This document shows positions 35,601 through 43,106 of a stretch of DNA of 64,000 nucleotides, piece by piece. The notes beneath the pieces were generated by a model. It saw only the letters and a list, made by a program, of their open reading frames with translations. It was not told the origin of the DNA and did no database searches. The DNA is from HGW-17 sp964516435. GTDB lineage: Bacteria > Myxococcota_A > Polyangia > HGW-17. The stretch's first letter is position 1. The number at the start of each line of letters is the position of its first letter. Where the stretch lies: the NCBI GenBank assembly GCA_964516435.1, contig CAZEZP010000078.1, forward strand, positions 1 through 64,000, written 5' to 3'. The position numbers and the translations under genes were made by a program.

Positions 35601-36775
35601 TGGTCGAAGGAGCCCGAGAATTCCTGGATGATGCGGCGGGTGAAGGTCTTGAGCCGGTCCGCGGAGGCGCCGGCCACACCCGTGACCTTGGAGAGCCCGT
35701 GCTGCGCGAAATCGAACGTGGCGATGGGCGGGATGCAACGCGCCCCTTCGGTGTGCTGGGCCACGTTGAACTCGTTCCTGCTCTCGGCGCGCGTCGCGGG
35801 ATCGGCATCGGAGTTGAACCCCGTGATCACGCCGGCGGTGATGCCGCGGTTCTTGATGTCCACGAAGCCGCCGGAAACCAGTTTGAGTTCCATCCTGGAA
35901 TCATTGCCCAGGAACCCGGCGTCCGCCAGGAACTGCCCCACGTTGATCTGCCCCTCGAGCCCCATGGGATCCGGGAAGAGCTTGTCGATGGTGGGCTGCA
36001 GCAGCGGAATGACCACCTCGTTGGCGATGAACTCCACGATGGCGTTGCCCACGAAAGCCTGCACCATCTCCACGTACTGCCCGATGTTCTCGAGAATCAG
36101 CGCATTGAGGAAATCTTCCAGGACAGGGATGCAGTTCTCGAGCGAGATGCCCAGTCCGCCCAGGTCGATGTCCGTGATGGAATTGATGTCCATGCGCAAC
36201 TGGCCGTCCGAGGGGCGGGTGCGCAGGCCCAGCGCGATGGTGCCTTCGAACGCCTGGTTGTAGAAACCGATGGCCACCTGGCACTGGTTGGTGATGTTCA
36301 TGCCGGCGAAATACACGTCGATGTCGAAACCCAGGTAGATGTTGGCCGACAGATCCACCCAGATCTCGTCGCAGGCCGATGGCGAGAGGATGCCTTCGCG
36401 GCACTGCTCGATGTTGTTGCTGTTCTGCGTGTTGTCCTTCACGTTGAACTGCATGTCCACGCGCGAGATGTCCACGCCGCAGCCCATGGCGCAGAAATCG
36501 ATGCCGTACTGGCGGTCGGAGGAACCCACCCAGAACTCGGGGATGAACGCCAGGTGCCCGAGTTCCCCTTCCACGAACTGCGGAAGGATGGTCTTGATGG
36601 TGTTGAAGCCGTCTTCCGTGATGCGCACCTGCAGGCCGTTTTCCACCACCTGCGAGGGCGGAATGGTGGCCGGCGGTGGCTCGATCTGGGAACAGCCGCC
36701 GCCGCCGGTGCAGGATGGAAAGAAGAAGAAGAGGGAAGTCGCGAAAAGGGCCAGGGGCATCGTCATGCGTTTCAT
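32621..36775 (-). CDS. giant lipoprotein with internal MYXO-CTERM-like tail and internal lipobox
   Basis: One uninterrupted frame of 1384 codons holds what look like two exported proteins. Part one (1 to about 880) has an N-terminal lipobox (FPSC, Cys22), a large extracellular-type body with several Cys pairs, and ends in a MYXO-CTERM-like tail: Cys848, a hydrophobic helix 859-873, and the Arg cluster RRFRSRR. Part two begins at once: the same Arg cluster serves as the n-region of a new signal with a hydrophobic stretch and lipobox VGGC (Cys897), followed by a 490-residue beta-propeller-like domain. No stop lies between them. A GTG at codon 873 (34159) could start the second protein alone (512 aa) but has poor RBS support. 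AAGGAGG precedes the main ATG. Function unknown; surface exposure is inferred. Confidence 0.85.
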   Translation of the reverse strand: MKRMTMPLALFATSLFFFFPSCTGGGGCSQIEPPPATIPPSQVVENGLQVRITEDGFNTIKTILPQFVEGELGHLAFIPEFWVGSSDRQYGIDFCAMGCGVDISRVDMQFNVKDNTQNSNNIEQCREGILSPSACDEIWVDLSANIYLGFDIDVYFAGMNITNQCQVAIGFYNQAFEGTIALGLRTRPSDGQLRMDINSITDIDLGGLGISLENCIPVLEDFLNALILENIGQYVEMVQAFVGNAIVEFIANEVVIPLLQPTIDKLFPDPMGLEGQINVGQFLADAGFLGNDSRMELKLVSGGFVDIKNRGITAGVITGFNSDADPATRAESRNEFNVAQHTEGARCIPPIATFDFAQHGLSKVTGVAGASADRLKTFTRRIIQEFSGSFDQAYLKFGDNTPADVGIAITQDFLNLLGFHLINSGALCLTVGSEQNPMLKVGTFSVLIPSLAELIDPSVGDAPLQLVIRPQTALEFTIGQGTGTETPLIDVLLRDFQIDVYPFVNGRYARALTLALDMHLEIDLEEGVEPETNNVTVMPVLRPVDASKISARVLNADLIRENPEDVAAIFPSILGMIMPMVGSALQPIPMPTYEITKLNSQGQYLVWRVVRLSHLEFKPTTASDAALIIAKIVSVMPGTKRTIPAHAFTARVEKAATYAPERLRATLAGRDDARPEIVVAIDSLDGAEGEYQYSLDGGAWTPFVRTNRLVIRDLGLFLQGRHVVKIRGRRAGSPESLNLEPVAVEAILDTLAPKVMPYVQDGRFYPHAVDYVSESAKLEVSFRTGEGWWTKFDRVESIPVALAKAFAKNGELALRVRDEAGNTAQTVVDLNEILAVPVTPEKDNSFLCTSSAGTRSGGFSALWLLLGAALIFVRRFRSRRAFFLPLLLAVALSVGGCADGSGKKKDDQPTCFWNDDCAGVSCPSGEIPLCLDGQCACVNDIPWGIPGPYATFTLIGQYAWVAAYNPTYGDLMVTTIVPSENDEPARIRPEDWFFVDGVPSGPVVLPDSDVRGGINAKGPDVGSYPSIATLNTNTPIIAHHNATLGALRITYTQDATGVGEVNWTHYELDDGGDPNGPDNGDAGYFNKISIRATDGAPGVAYMVNNIPVNSNLQSEVRFAQARVAVPTSASDWDFFTVDTVQYPLPGVNDPLPDWPEGQAFLALDRFEDGRAAIAWYDPYAGALKFSRQTEVGGPFEAARVVAGGVSGELPKGLFVSMAIDPQNPSLVHFGYQDSMQRSLWYSTLDLESGETVHALVDDGFRPDDGPNNEGLPMPVQHYFGSDVHVRVAGPKVFMAWQDATTQELYFGILDRSAQEPAWDVRVLRGNEEPYDGSVGFYIDMKIVGSKIYLSTYGVNLHAQPDILGNPALRYYVEIFAIPTGVIGK

Positions 36776-36806
36776 GGAATGCGCCTCCTTCGAGAAAGCT
36801 GCTCAT

Positions 36807-36835
36807 AGTGTAGCAGATATCTCGGTCCATGAACA
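36807..36835 (-). promoter_or_regulatory. weak candidate promoter for giant lipoprotein gene
   Basis: Minus strand TGTTCA (36830-36835), 17-base spacer, TACACT (36807-36812), about 30 bases before the start codon. Confidence 0.3.
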
Positions 36836-37253
36836 CCTTCGACACGGATTTTTTTCTGGAACCGCGAGTAAAAGAAAACCGATTCAGCGAAAACGGGGCG
36901 GCAGGCAAGGCATTTTCCGATTTTCGCAAGGGTTCTCGCAGGTTATGCGAACATGGCAGACGTTTCGTCCCGTGCGTTCAGGAACAGATGGATGCGGAAA
37001 AAACGCGCAAGGTCCTTCAAGGTCGCGGCAACGTCGCCCGCGCTCCCCCGAACGAGTTGAAATCCTTTCATTTTTCAAACGAAATGCCGCAGGAGGGAAG
37101 ATGATGCGTGCACAACGGCCTTCGCACGTGCGGGTCAGAATGTGATGCCGCCAGCGCCTGTGCCAGCGTAACCCCAGCTTTCGCGCATGCGAGCCAGAAG
37201 GCCGCGGGCGAACAGGTGGGGTCGGAAACCGCCTCCAGGCCGAAGGGTTCCGG
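36836..37253. other. intergenic region without recognisable gene
   Basis: About 420 bases between the two giant envelope ORFs. Short open frames exist on both strands but none has an RBS with plausible codon use or a recognisable product. No strong hairpin with a T run was seen. Confidence 0.6.
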
Positions 37254-40200
37254 TCATTCGAACGCTTCGCAGTCGTAAGCATTCTTGTACCGTTCATACA
37301 ACGGATACTGCGACCAGTCGAAATCCGTCGCCGGAGTGTACTGCGCCATCATCGTCGTGGGAATCGCCTGCAGACACGCTTTTGGAATGTCTGAACTGTG
37401 GTATCCCTCGAACATCTTCTGGCACTCCGGAAGAACGGCGCTTTCAAACGTGGGAACCGTCCCCTCGTAGTGATATTCTTTCTGGGTGCACAGGTTCTTC
37501 ACATGCAACCGCATCGGTATGAAATCCGCGCTATACTCGGCTATTGCATCCACATCCGTATAGTATTCTGAAAGCTCTTTCCTGTGGATTAAAACAACAA
37601 AACAACCATCATCTTCTCCGATTGCTATAATACCATCATTATGAATGACAGCGCCGGGATATGCCCCCATCAATGAAGACCAATCGTATTCAACAAATAG
37701 TGAATACAATGTATTATAATGCTCTGGCTTGAGCCCCTCGCGTATTTCATAGTTGCTTTCAAATACAAAAAACAGGGGCTTGCGACAGATGCCTTCATCC
37801 TTCAAATCGACTTTCACCACCATCGACCTAATTTCCCCAAACAGATAGGACTCTGGGGGGGGCGAAGAAAAGCAACCGCCCGCCACGTAAAACACAACTA
37901 AAAGTCCCAAAAGCCCCAGCACGCGTATTCCACGCCGGCGCATCCAGAGAACAATCCCCGCCAGCATGGCCAGCATCCCGTTCGCCGAACCCCCTGACCG
38001 GCGACCCGTCGCGCACGAACATCCCGCAGCGTCTTTTTTATCTTTCGGCATCGTTCCTTCCTCCATCGTCTGAATCCGCATGTGGCCTCCCTGCAAATCC
38101 CACCATTTCCCGAATGCAATCTCCACTGCCGTATTCCCGGGCAATGCAAACGGTTCCACCGTCCGGCGGTTGGGCAACTCCAGACGCTGCCGGACCGCTT
38201 CCCGCGTTTCCTCCGGTTCCCCCGGCATCTCCGGGTCGAAACTGTTTACTACGCCAAGATCGATTTCCACCGCCGTCTCTCCTGTATTCTGCAGCCGCAG
38301 CCGGGAGCCATCCCCGGAAAACGACATCTCCAGCCGCGGCTGGTCCCCATCCAGTGGCTTCACCTTCATCATGGCCAGAAAGCCTTCCTTGCGCCGGGTT
38401 CCCGTCCTGTTTCCATCGGCATCCCGGCGTTCCTTTTCCAGGACCGACAGGAACGATACATGATACGGTTCCCTTACCCCATCCAGGGCCACTTTCGCCA
38501 GATGAAAGCCAGGATGCAACTCCAGTTCATCCTGACGGCCCGCCTCCCCGGAAAATCCATGTACCACCAGTGTGTCGGCCCCGCCACCCGAAAGCACGGC
38601 CTGATAGGGCACATGCGCCACTTTCCGGGCCAGCCGCACCCGCTTGGCCGAAGGCGTCTGAAAGTGATACATCCGCAAATACGGCCCCATTGCCGGCAAC
38701 TGCACGGCGACCTCCCCGCCGCGGCGGCTCTTTTTCCAGTCCGCCAGACAGTCCCAGTCGGTCGCGCAACGCCAGCCGCGCTGCAATTTCTCCCACGCGG
38801 AAGCAAACATCTCTTCCACGCGGTCATCGAGATCCTCGAACTGCACGTCGAGCCATTCTTCCAGCGGGTAGTCGATGCCTTCGCCTACCAGACTCACCAG
38901 AAACATCAGCCACCCTTCCAGAACAAGGGGATTCCCGTGATAGACCTGCGGCTCCAGGTAGAACATGAAGCCCCGGTCATTCTTCTTTTCCCTGTAATCC
39001 TCATCGAAATGGAACTGCCCGGAAGGAACCCCCAGGAAACTGTCCTGCATCAGCAGGATGTAATCAAAGAGTTCGCGGTGCACTCCCCCTAATGGATCCA
39101 CGGATTCCAGAGAGCCATCTTCTTTGGTTCGTGGCGCATTAAGGGGACCGATATTAGATGAGTAAAATAACTGTGGATGGATACCATTCACTCCATAGAA
39201 TCCGCAGTTTTGGTTCCAGCCACTGTTGGAGGTATACCGGCCATCCACGCACTTCAAACCGTAGGACAATCCTTCCTTGTTGGGGTCATACACGTAGACC
39301 CGGTGCACGCCGCGGCCCAGTTTCTGCGTGCGCACGGGAGCAATGCTGTGGGCGAGACTGTAATTGCTGGCAAACATCGTCAGAACCTTGTCGCGCAGCA
39401 TCCCCGTCCCGTTCTGGCCCGCAATGGCATCCTCGATCGTCTCCACCGCGCGTTCCACGTCATGGCGGGACTGCATCGAGAAGTCATTGATGACCGCCGG
39501 CACCAGATGCCCCATGAACTCGCCCGTGAACATCTTCCCCTGCATGGCGCCCACGTACTGCAAGGCATCATTGGCATGCAGTGGGTCTACGCACCGATTG
39601 TCCTCATCCCGTTCCCGGCAGCAGTCGTAATGACAGTAGCCCGGCGGGCTGGATGCCGTACACGGGTTTTTCGCGCTGTCCAACTTCTGGCAGGCATCGA
39701 AATCCGTCCAGTCCACCTTGCCCTCCCGCCACAGTTGGAATGTCATGGCATACCCGCTGCACCAGGCGCTGGAAGCCTTCAGAAACGTTGCATATACCGG
39801 CATGGAAACCAGATACATCACCCAGTGCCAGGGGTTGCTGTACCAACCCGCGAACGCGGAACTGGCCAGACTCAATACCGGCCATGTGCCGTCCGTCACC
39901 CCATAGGTCATGAAGAACATCCGCAGCGTATGCAGCATGTCCTGCCCCACGCTGCGCCAGTCCTTGCGGCTCATTTTCCACAAGGATTCCCCATAGTCAT
40001 ACATCACGCCCGGCCCGTTGGCCCAGTTGATGAAAAAGCCTTCCTGGTCCAGCACCCGCTCCGTCCGGGAGGGGTCGACCTGGTCCCAGGAGCTCTCTTT
40101 TGGCAGCGGCAGCAGATACAGTGAAAGATTCTGCACCGTCTGTTTCCCCTCTGCATCGGTCACCGTAATGGCCAGCGTACGGTATGCCCGCGCCGAGGCC

Positions 40201-40334
40201 GTTCTCCATCCATTCCTGTCCGAAAAGGCACCGATCTCCTGAACCTGGTGGATGTGCGTTTCCACTCCGGGCGCGTTGGGCGCACACGTCCGCTGCTGCT
40301 CGAACAGCGTCTGCCCATCCAATTCCACCTTCAC
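37254..40334 (-). CDS. giant surface protein, C-terminal segment, with MYXO-CTERM-like tail and internal lipobox
   Basis: This 1026-codon frame is the downstream part of the gene that begins near 41860; the frame is open upstream of 40334 to about 40530 and reads sensibly (IRYEIHGDGRSP, FFPGDVLIYDF), so the break is a single-base shift. Residues 1-770 are a Cys/Trp-rich extracellular-type domain. Then comes GCSC (Cys772, Cys774), a hydrophobic helix and WMRRRG, a textbook MYXO-CTERM tail, followed in frame by a second signal and lipobox VAGGC (Cys821) and a 205-residue lipoprotein domain. An ATG at 37943 (codon 798) lies exactly at the junction and could give a separate 229-aa lipoprotein. 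Same architecture as the ORF at 32.6-36.8 kb although the sequences differ. Function unknown. Confidence 0.75.
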   Translation of the reverse strand: MKVELDGQTLFEQQRTCAPNAPGVETHIHQVQEIGAFSDRNGWRTASARAYRTLAITVTDAEGKQTVQNLSLYLLPLPKESSWDQVDPSRTERVLDQEGFFINWANGPGVMYDYGESLWKMSRKDWRSVGQDMLHTLRMFFMTYGVTDGTWPVLSLASSAFAGWYSNPWHWVMYLVSMPVYATFLKASSAWCSGYAMTFQLWREGKVDWTDFDACQKLDSAKNPCTASSPPGYCHYDCCRERDEDNRCVDPLHANDALQYVGAMQGKMFTGEFMGHLVPAVINDFSMQSRHDVERAVETIEDAIAGQNGTGMLRDKVLTMFASNYSLAHSIAPVRTQKLGRGVHRVYVYDPNKEGLSYGLKCVDGRYTSNSGWNQNCGFYGVNGIHPQLFYSSNIGPLNAPRTKEDGSLESVDPLGGVHRELFDYILLMQDSFLGVPSGQFHFDEDYREKKNDRGFMFYLEPQVYHGNPLVLEGWLMFLVSLVGEGIDYPLEEWLDVQFEDLDDRVEEMFASAWEKLQRGWRCATDWDCLADWKKSRRGGEVAVQLPAMGPYLRMYHFQTPSAKRVRLARKVAHVPYQAVLSGGGADTLVVHGFSGEAGRQDELELHPGFHLAKVALDGVREPYHVSFLSVLEKERRDADGNRTGTRRKEGFLAMMKVKPLDGDQPRLEMSFSGDGSRLRLQNTGETAVEIDLGVVNSFDPEMPGEPEETREAVRQRLELPNRRTVEPFALPGNTAVEIAFGKWWDLQGGHMRIQTMEEGTMPKDKKDAAGCSCATGRRSGGSANGMLAMLAGIVLWMRRRGIRVLGLLGLLVVFYVAGGCFSSPPPESYLFGEIRSMVVKVDLKDEGICRKPLFFVFESNYEIREGLKPEHYNTLYSLFVEYDWSSLMGAYPGAVIHNDGIIAIGEDDGCFVVLIHRKELSEYYTDVDAIAEYSADFIPMRLHVKNLCTQKEYHYEGTVPTFESAVLPECQKMFEGYHSSDIPKACLQAIPTTMMAQYTPATDFDWSQYPLYERYKNAYDCEAFE

Positions 40335-40494
40335 CGACTGGATCGCATCCTGACTGTCGATGACAAAGTCGTATATCAGAACATCGCCTGGAAAAAACAG
40401 ATACCCTCTGCGAACCCCATCATAGGGCGCGCGTACGATATGCCCATCGTGATGTCCGGCTGCAATGCGCGGCGAGCGGCCATCCCCATGGATT

Positions 40495-41778
40495 TCATAG
40501 CGGATCGTGATTCCGCTGGGCGGCGAAATCCCATGCCCGAACCGTCACTTCCGTCGGCGCGCCGCAGCGCAGCGCCACATCGTAACTCCCCTGCAAAGGA
40601 AAACGCCCGGGGTACGCCGTCACCACGCCCGTGTAGAACGCATGGGATTCCGGATGGGCCGGCGCCTCGTTCGAACGCAGCCAAACCTTCGCCAGCCTCC
40701 GCTCGTCCTGCACCCGGTACCAGATGGTTCTGGCCAAGGAATCCGCACCGTCATGGACAGGCACGCGAACCACGGGCGAGGTCATCGCATCCGAGCGGTA
40801 CCATCGAATGCAGGGAACAGGAATATCCAGAGCCCTCCCCAGCAGGTTGCCAGAACGCACATCGAACAATCCTTGCGATTTCCATCCCAGCGCACGGGCC
40901 TGGGATGTCGCAAGAGGAGGACGGTAAGGCCCTGTCGTGGACATGGAACAGGTCATTTCCAGGCCGACTTCCACCACTGGCGCCTGATGGTCTCCCTCGC
41001 CGTTGATGCAATCCACGGGACAGTCTTCCTGGGGATAGCAATGCTGGTCGCCGCAGGCCACCACGAACGGGGGAGGCCCCGCGGCCGCGTCATCAAAAGA
41101 GAGTACCAATGCGGGACCCCGCGTCAATTGCTGCCGGGGATACAGTGCAAACCCGGCGCCGGATGGCGGCATTGACAGGTTGTTGAAAGAATTTCCCGCA
41201 CGGGAAGACCAATTTCCCATGCCTCCCGTGTATGGGGAAGGAAGAGAAAGGCCACTGCGGCTTTCGGGCGCAAGCGTCACTGCCAGCACGAAACGCAAGG
41301 AACCGCTTCCCGTGGTCTGGGCCTGTTGCACCAGGGGCGTGATGTCCACCCATACCGGCGCACCTTCCTGAAAATTCAACTCCTGCCGCACGGACCATTC
41401 CGGCCCGCTGCCATCGAGCAAGGATGGAATGGGCCGGCTGCTGCTGTACCATGCGGCATTCGCCGGCATTTTCGTGGGCGCATAAACCACCCGCAATTCC
41501 GACGGAGGGGACACGCCGCGCTCCCGTTGGATATCCGTGATGAAAAAACGCAAAAACGCCGCTCCGATACGCCGCGTCCGCAGGGATGCGTCCATCTCGA
41601 ACAGAAAGTAGGTGCGAAAATGGTCGGGATTCCACCGTTCGCCTTCCGGAAGGAACCAGCCGACTCGCGGCCCGTGTCCCACTCCGACACCCGCAGGATC
41701 CGTTTCGCGCATTGCATTCCGTACGTCGCAGGTCATTTCGGCAGCCCCAGAGCGATTCGTCGGCTGCATGCACGTCAC
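40495..41778 (-). CDS. giant surface protein, N-terminal segment, frame-shifted at both ends
   Basis: The segment encodes a secreted beta-sandwich-like domain (LRFVLAVTLAPESRSG, WVDITPL, a Cys motif CGDQHCYPQEDCPVDC) and then an Ig-like stretch with AWYRVQ-type repeats. In frame only a GTG at 41778 is available, and the protein would lack a signal peptide. The proper start is probably the ATG at 41860, preceded by GGAGGTGCC; it opens a signal peptide MKPLLFSS... that runs through four AGAAG repeats and stops early. With five (or two) repeats the frame continues through FPFPARS and EVFPSVTC into this segment. At the other end the frame closes at 40495, where a one-base change near 40528 would join the segment at 37254-40334. 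The restored protein would be about 1536 aa. Confidence 0.7.
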   Translation of the reverse strand: MTCMQPTNRSGAAEMTCDVRNAMRETDPAGVGVGHGPRVGWFLPEGERWNPDHFRTYFLFEMDASLRTRRIGAAFLRFFITDIQRERGVSPPSELRVVYAPTKMPANAAWYSSSRPIPSLLDGSGPEWSVRQELNFQEGAPVWVDITPLVQQAQTTGSGSLRFVLAVTLAPESRSGLSLPSPYTGGMGNWSSRAGNSFNNLSMPPSGAGFALYPRQQLTRGPALVLSFDDAAAGPPPFVVACGDQHCYPQEDCPVDCINGEGDHQAPVVEVGLEMTCSMSTTGPYRPPLATSQARALGWKSQGLFDVRSGNLLGRALDIPVPCIRWYRSDAMTSPVVRVPVHDGADSLARTIWYRVQDERRLAKVWLRSNEAPAHPESHAFYTGVVTAYPGRFPLQGSYDVALRCGAPTEVTVRAWDFAAQRNHDPL

Positions 41779-41831
41779 GGATGGAAAAACCTCGTAATCG
41801 AAACCGTTCTCACTTCTCGCCGGAAAAGGAA

Positions 41832-41851
41832 AGAAGAGAAGAGAAGAGAAG
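41832..41851 (-). repeat. (AGAAG)4 simple-sequence repeat in signal peptide
   Basis: Four perfect AGAAG units (CTTCT on the coding strand) lie seven codons or fewer after the ATG at 41860. Unit length five means each gain or loss shifts frame. Four units lead to a TGA 16 codons after the start; five or two give an open frame into the long downstream coding region. Confidence 0.9.
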
Positions 41852-41881
41852 TGGTTTCATTGGCACCTCCACTCTTTTTTG

Positions 41882-41910
41882 CCTGTAGCACCATCTTTGC
41901 TATCTGTCAA
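41882..41910 (-). promoter_or_regulatory. candidate promoter for giant surface protein gene
   Basis: Minus strand perfect TTGACA (41905-41910), 17-base spacer, TACAGG (41882-41887). About 20 bases separate it from the ATG at 41860, leaving room for GGAGG. Confidence 0.5.
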
Positions 41911-42174
41911 GCTTCAGGTTTCGGGAGCCGTGCGCAAAGCCGGAAACGGGTGATGCCGGGGCCGGTCGAAGCATCGAATGCATTCGAGAAGGTGAAGATA
42001 TCTAGGAAAATGAAACCGTTGCCTCCATCTTCTGCTTTAATTGCAACACATGGATAGTTAGTTTTTTGGCGGCTTCTCGGGTGTTTCCCAAAATGCGGAT
42101 GGTGTAGCGCGTCACTTGCCGGTCTGGGGCATCGGTTGTCTGATCATCTGTAAAAAGGGGCCATGGAGGTTTCC

Positions 42175-42449
42175 ATGACGACGATGGTGATCAGGCCAAG
42201 AAAAGAGGACCAGGGCGGCAGTATTCAGCGCAGGAACGTTGGAAACTGCTGGCGGGGTTCAAGCAGTTTGGCGGGAGCCTGTACGCCTACGCGAAGCGGA
42301 CCGGGGTCACACTGGTTACACTGCAGATGTGGCCGCGGCATGAGGGGCACGCGGGTATCTCCAGAATTGCTGGCGGCTTCGTGGCGTTTGAGATCAGGCA
42401 GGCCGATGCATGGTCCACGGCGACGGTCCCTGAGAAGAAGGCAGCCTGA
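42175..42449 (+). pseudogene. decayed IS66-type TnpA-like fragment
   Basis: From the ATG after GGAGGTTTCC the frame reads MTTMVIRPR and then changes at an AAAA run near 42200; in the shifted frame the text continues KKRGPGRQYSAQERWKLL, then FGGSLYAYAKRTGV and TLQMW, ending at TGA 42447-42449. The helix-turn-helix pattern ERWxLL...YxYAKRTGVT resembles the small first protein (TnpA) of IS66-family elements. One frameshift, no TnpB or TnpC, and no terminal repeats seen, so this is a remnant. The 250 bases before it hold no gene. Confidence 0.5.
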
Positions 42450-42524
42450 GACTTTCCAACATGAACCAGGCCCTGTCGCTTATCTATCTGCTCAGGCCGT
42501 CCAGGATACCGGATTTGGCCCGCG

Positions 42525-43106
42525 GTGAACCTTGCGGCGGGCACGCTGGCCGTCACGCGCACGTGGAACGACCATATCGGGCTGCAGGAGGGCACGAAGA
42601 CGGGGAAATCGCGGCTGGTGCCGCTGGCGCCGCCGGCGCGCGCGGTGCTCGAGAAACTGCGCCCGGCCAATGCCCACCCGGATGACCGGGTGTTCCCCCT
42701 GAAGGTGCGCAACATGCACCATTGCCTGCAGCAGGCGGGAAAGAAGGCGGAGATTTCGCGAAGCGTGCATCCGCATCTCTTGCGGCACACGTGCGCTTCC
42801 TGGCTGTTGCAGAACGGGGTGGACCTGGTGGTGGTGGCGCAGGTATTGGGGCATTCGACGCTGGAGATGACTTCGCGCTATGCGCACGCGGCCCTGAACA
42901 CCACGCAAAGCGCGGTGCAACGGCTCCCGCGGCTCGATGCAATGCTTGACAAAGTTCGTCAAAGAGGCTGGTTTGCGCACAGTTTATCCGCATCAGATCT
43001 GGACGATTCGATTCCAACCATGTTTTTCTGGAAAACCGGAAAACCTTTCCGTATACACTTGCGCCTATGTCGACGCAAAACACCCGCCCCGTCCCGTTGT
43101 CCCTGA
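42525..43106 (+). pseudogene. truncated tyrosine recombinase / integrase (C-terminal half)
   Basis: The frame starts inside a catalytic domain (sensible residues WPAVNLAAGTLAVTRTW begin just before the first ATG) and contains the integrase hallmarks HPHLLRHTCASWLL (His-x-x-Arg) and LGHSTLEMTSRYAH. The upstream half with the first catalytic Arg and the arm-binding domain is missing, so it cannot be active. The end of the frame runs past the domain into the promoter and first codons of the next gene. With the IS66 fragment it marks an old insertion point. Confidence 0.75.

Noticed and set aside
36829..37104. 91-codon plus-strand frame
   Set aside because: No RBS, no recognisable features, and it overlaps the promoter region of the giant lipoprotein gene.
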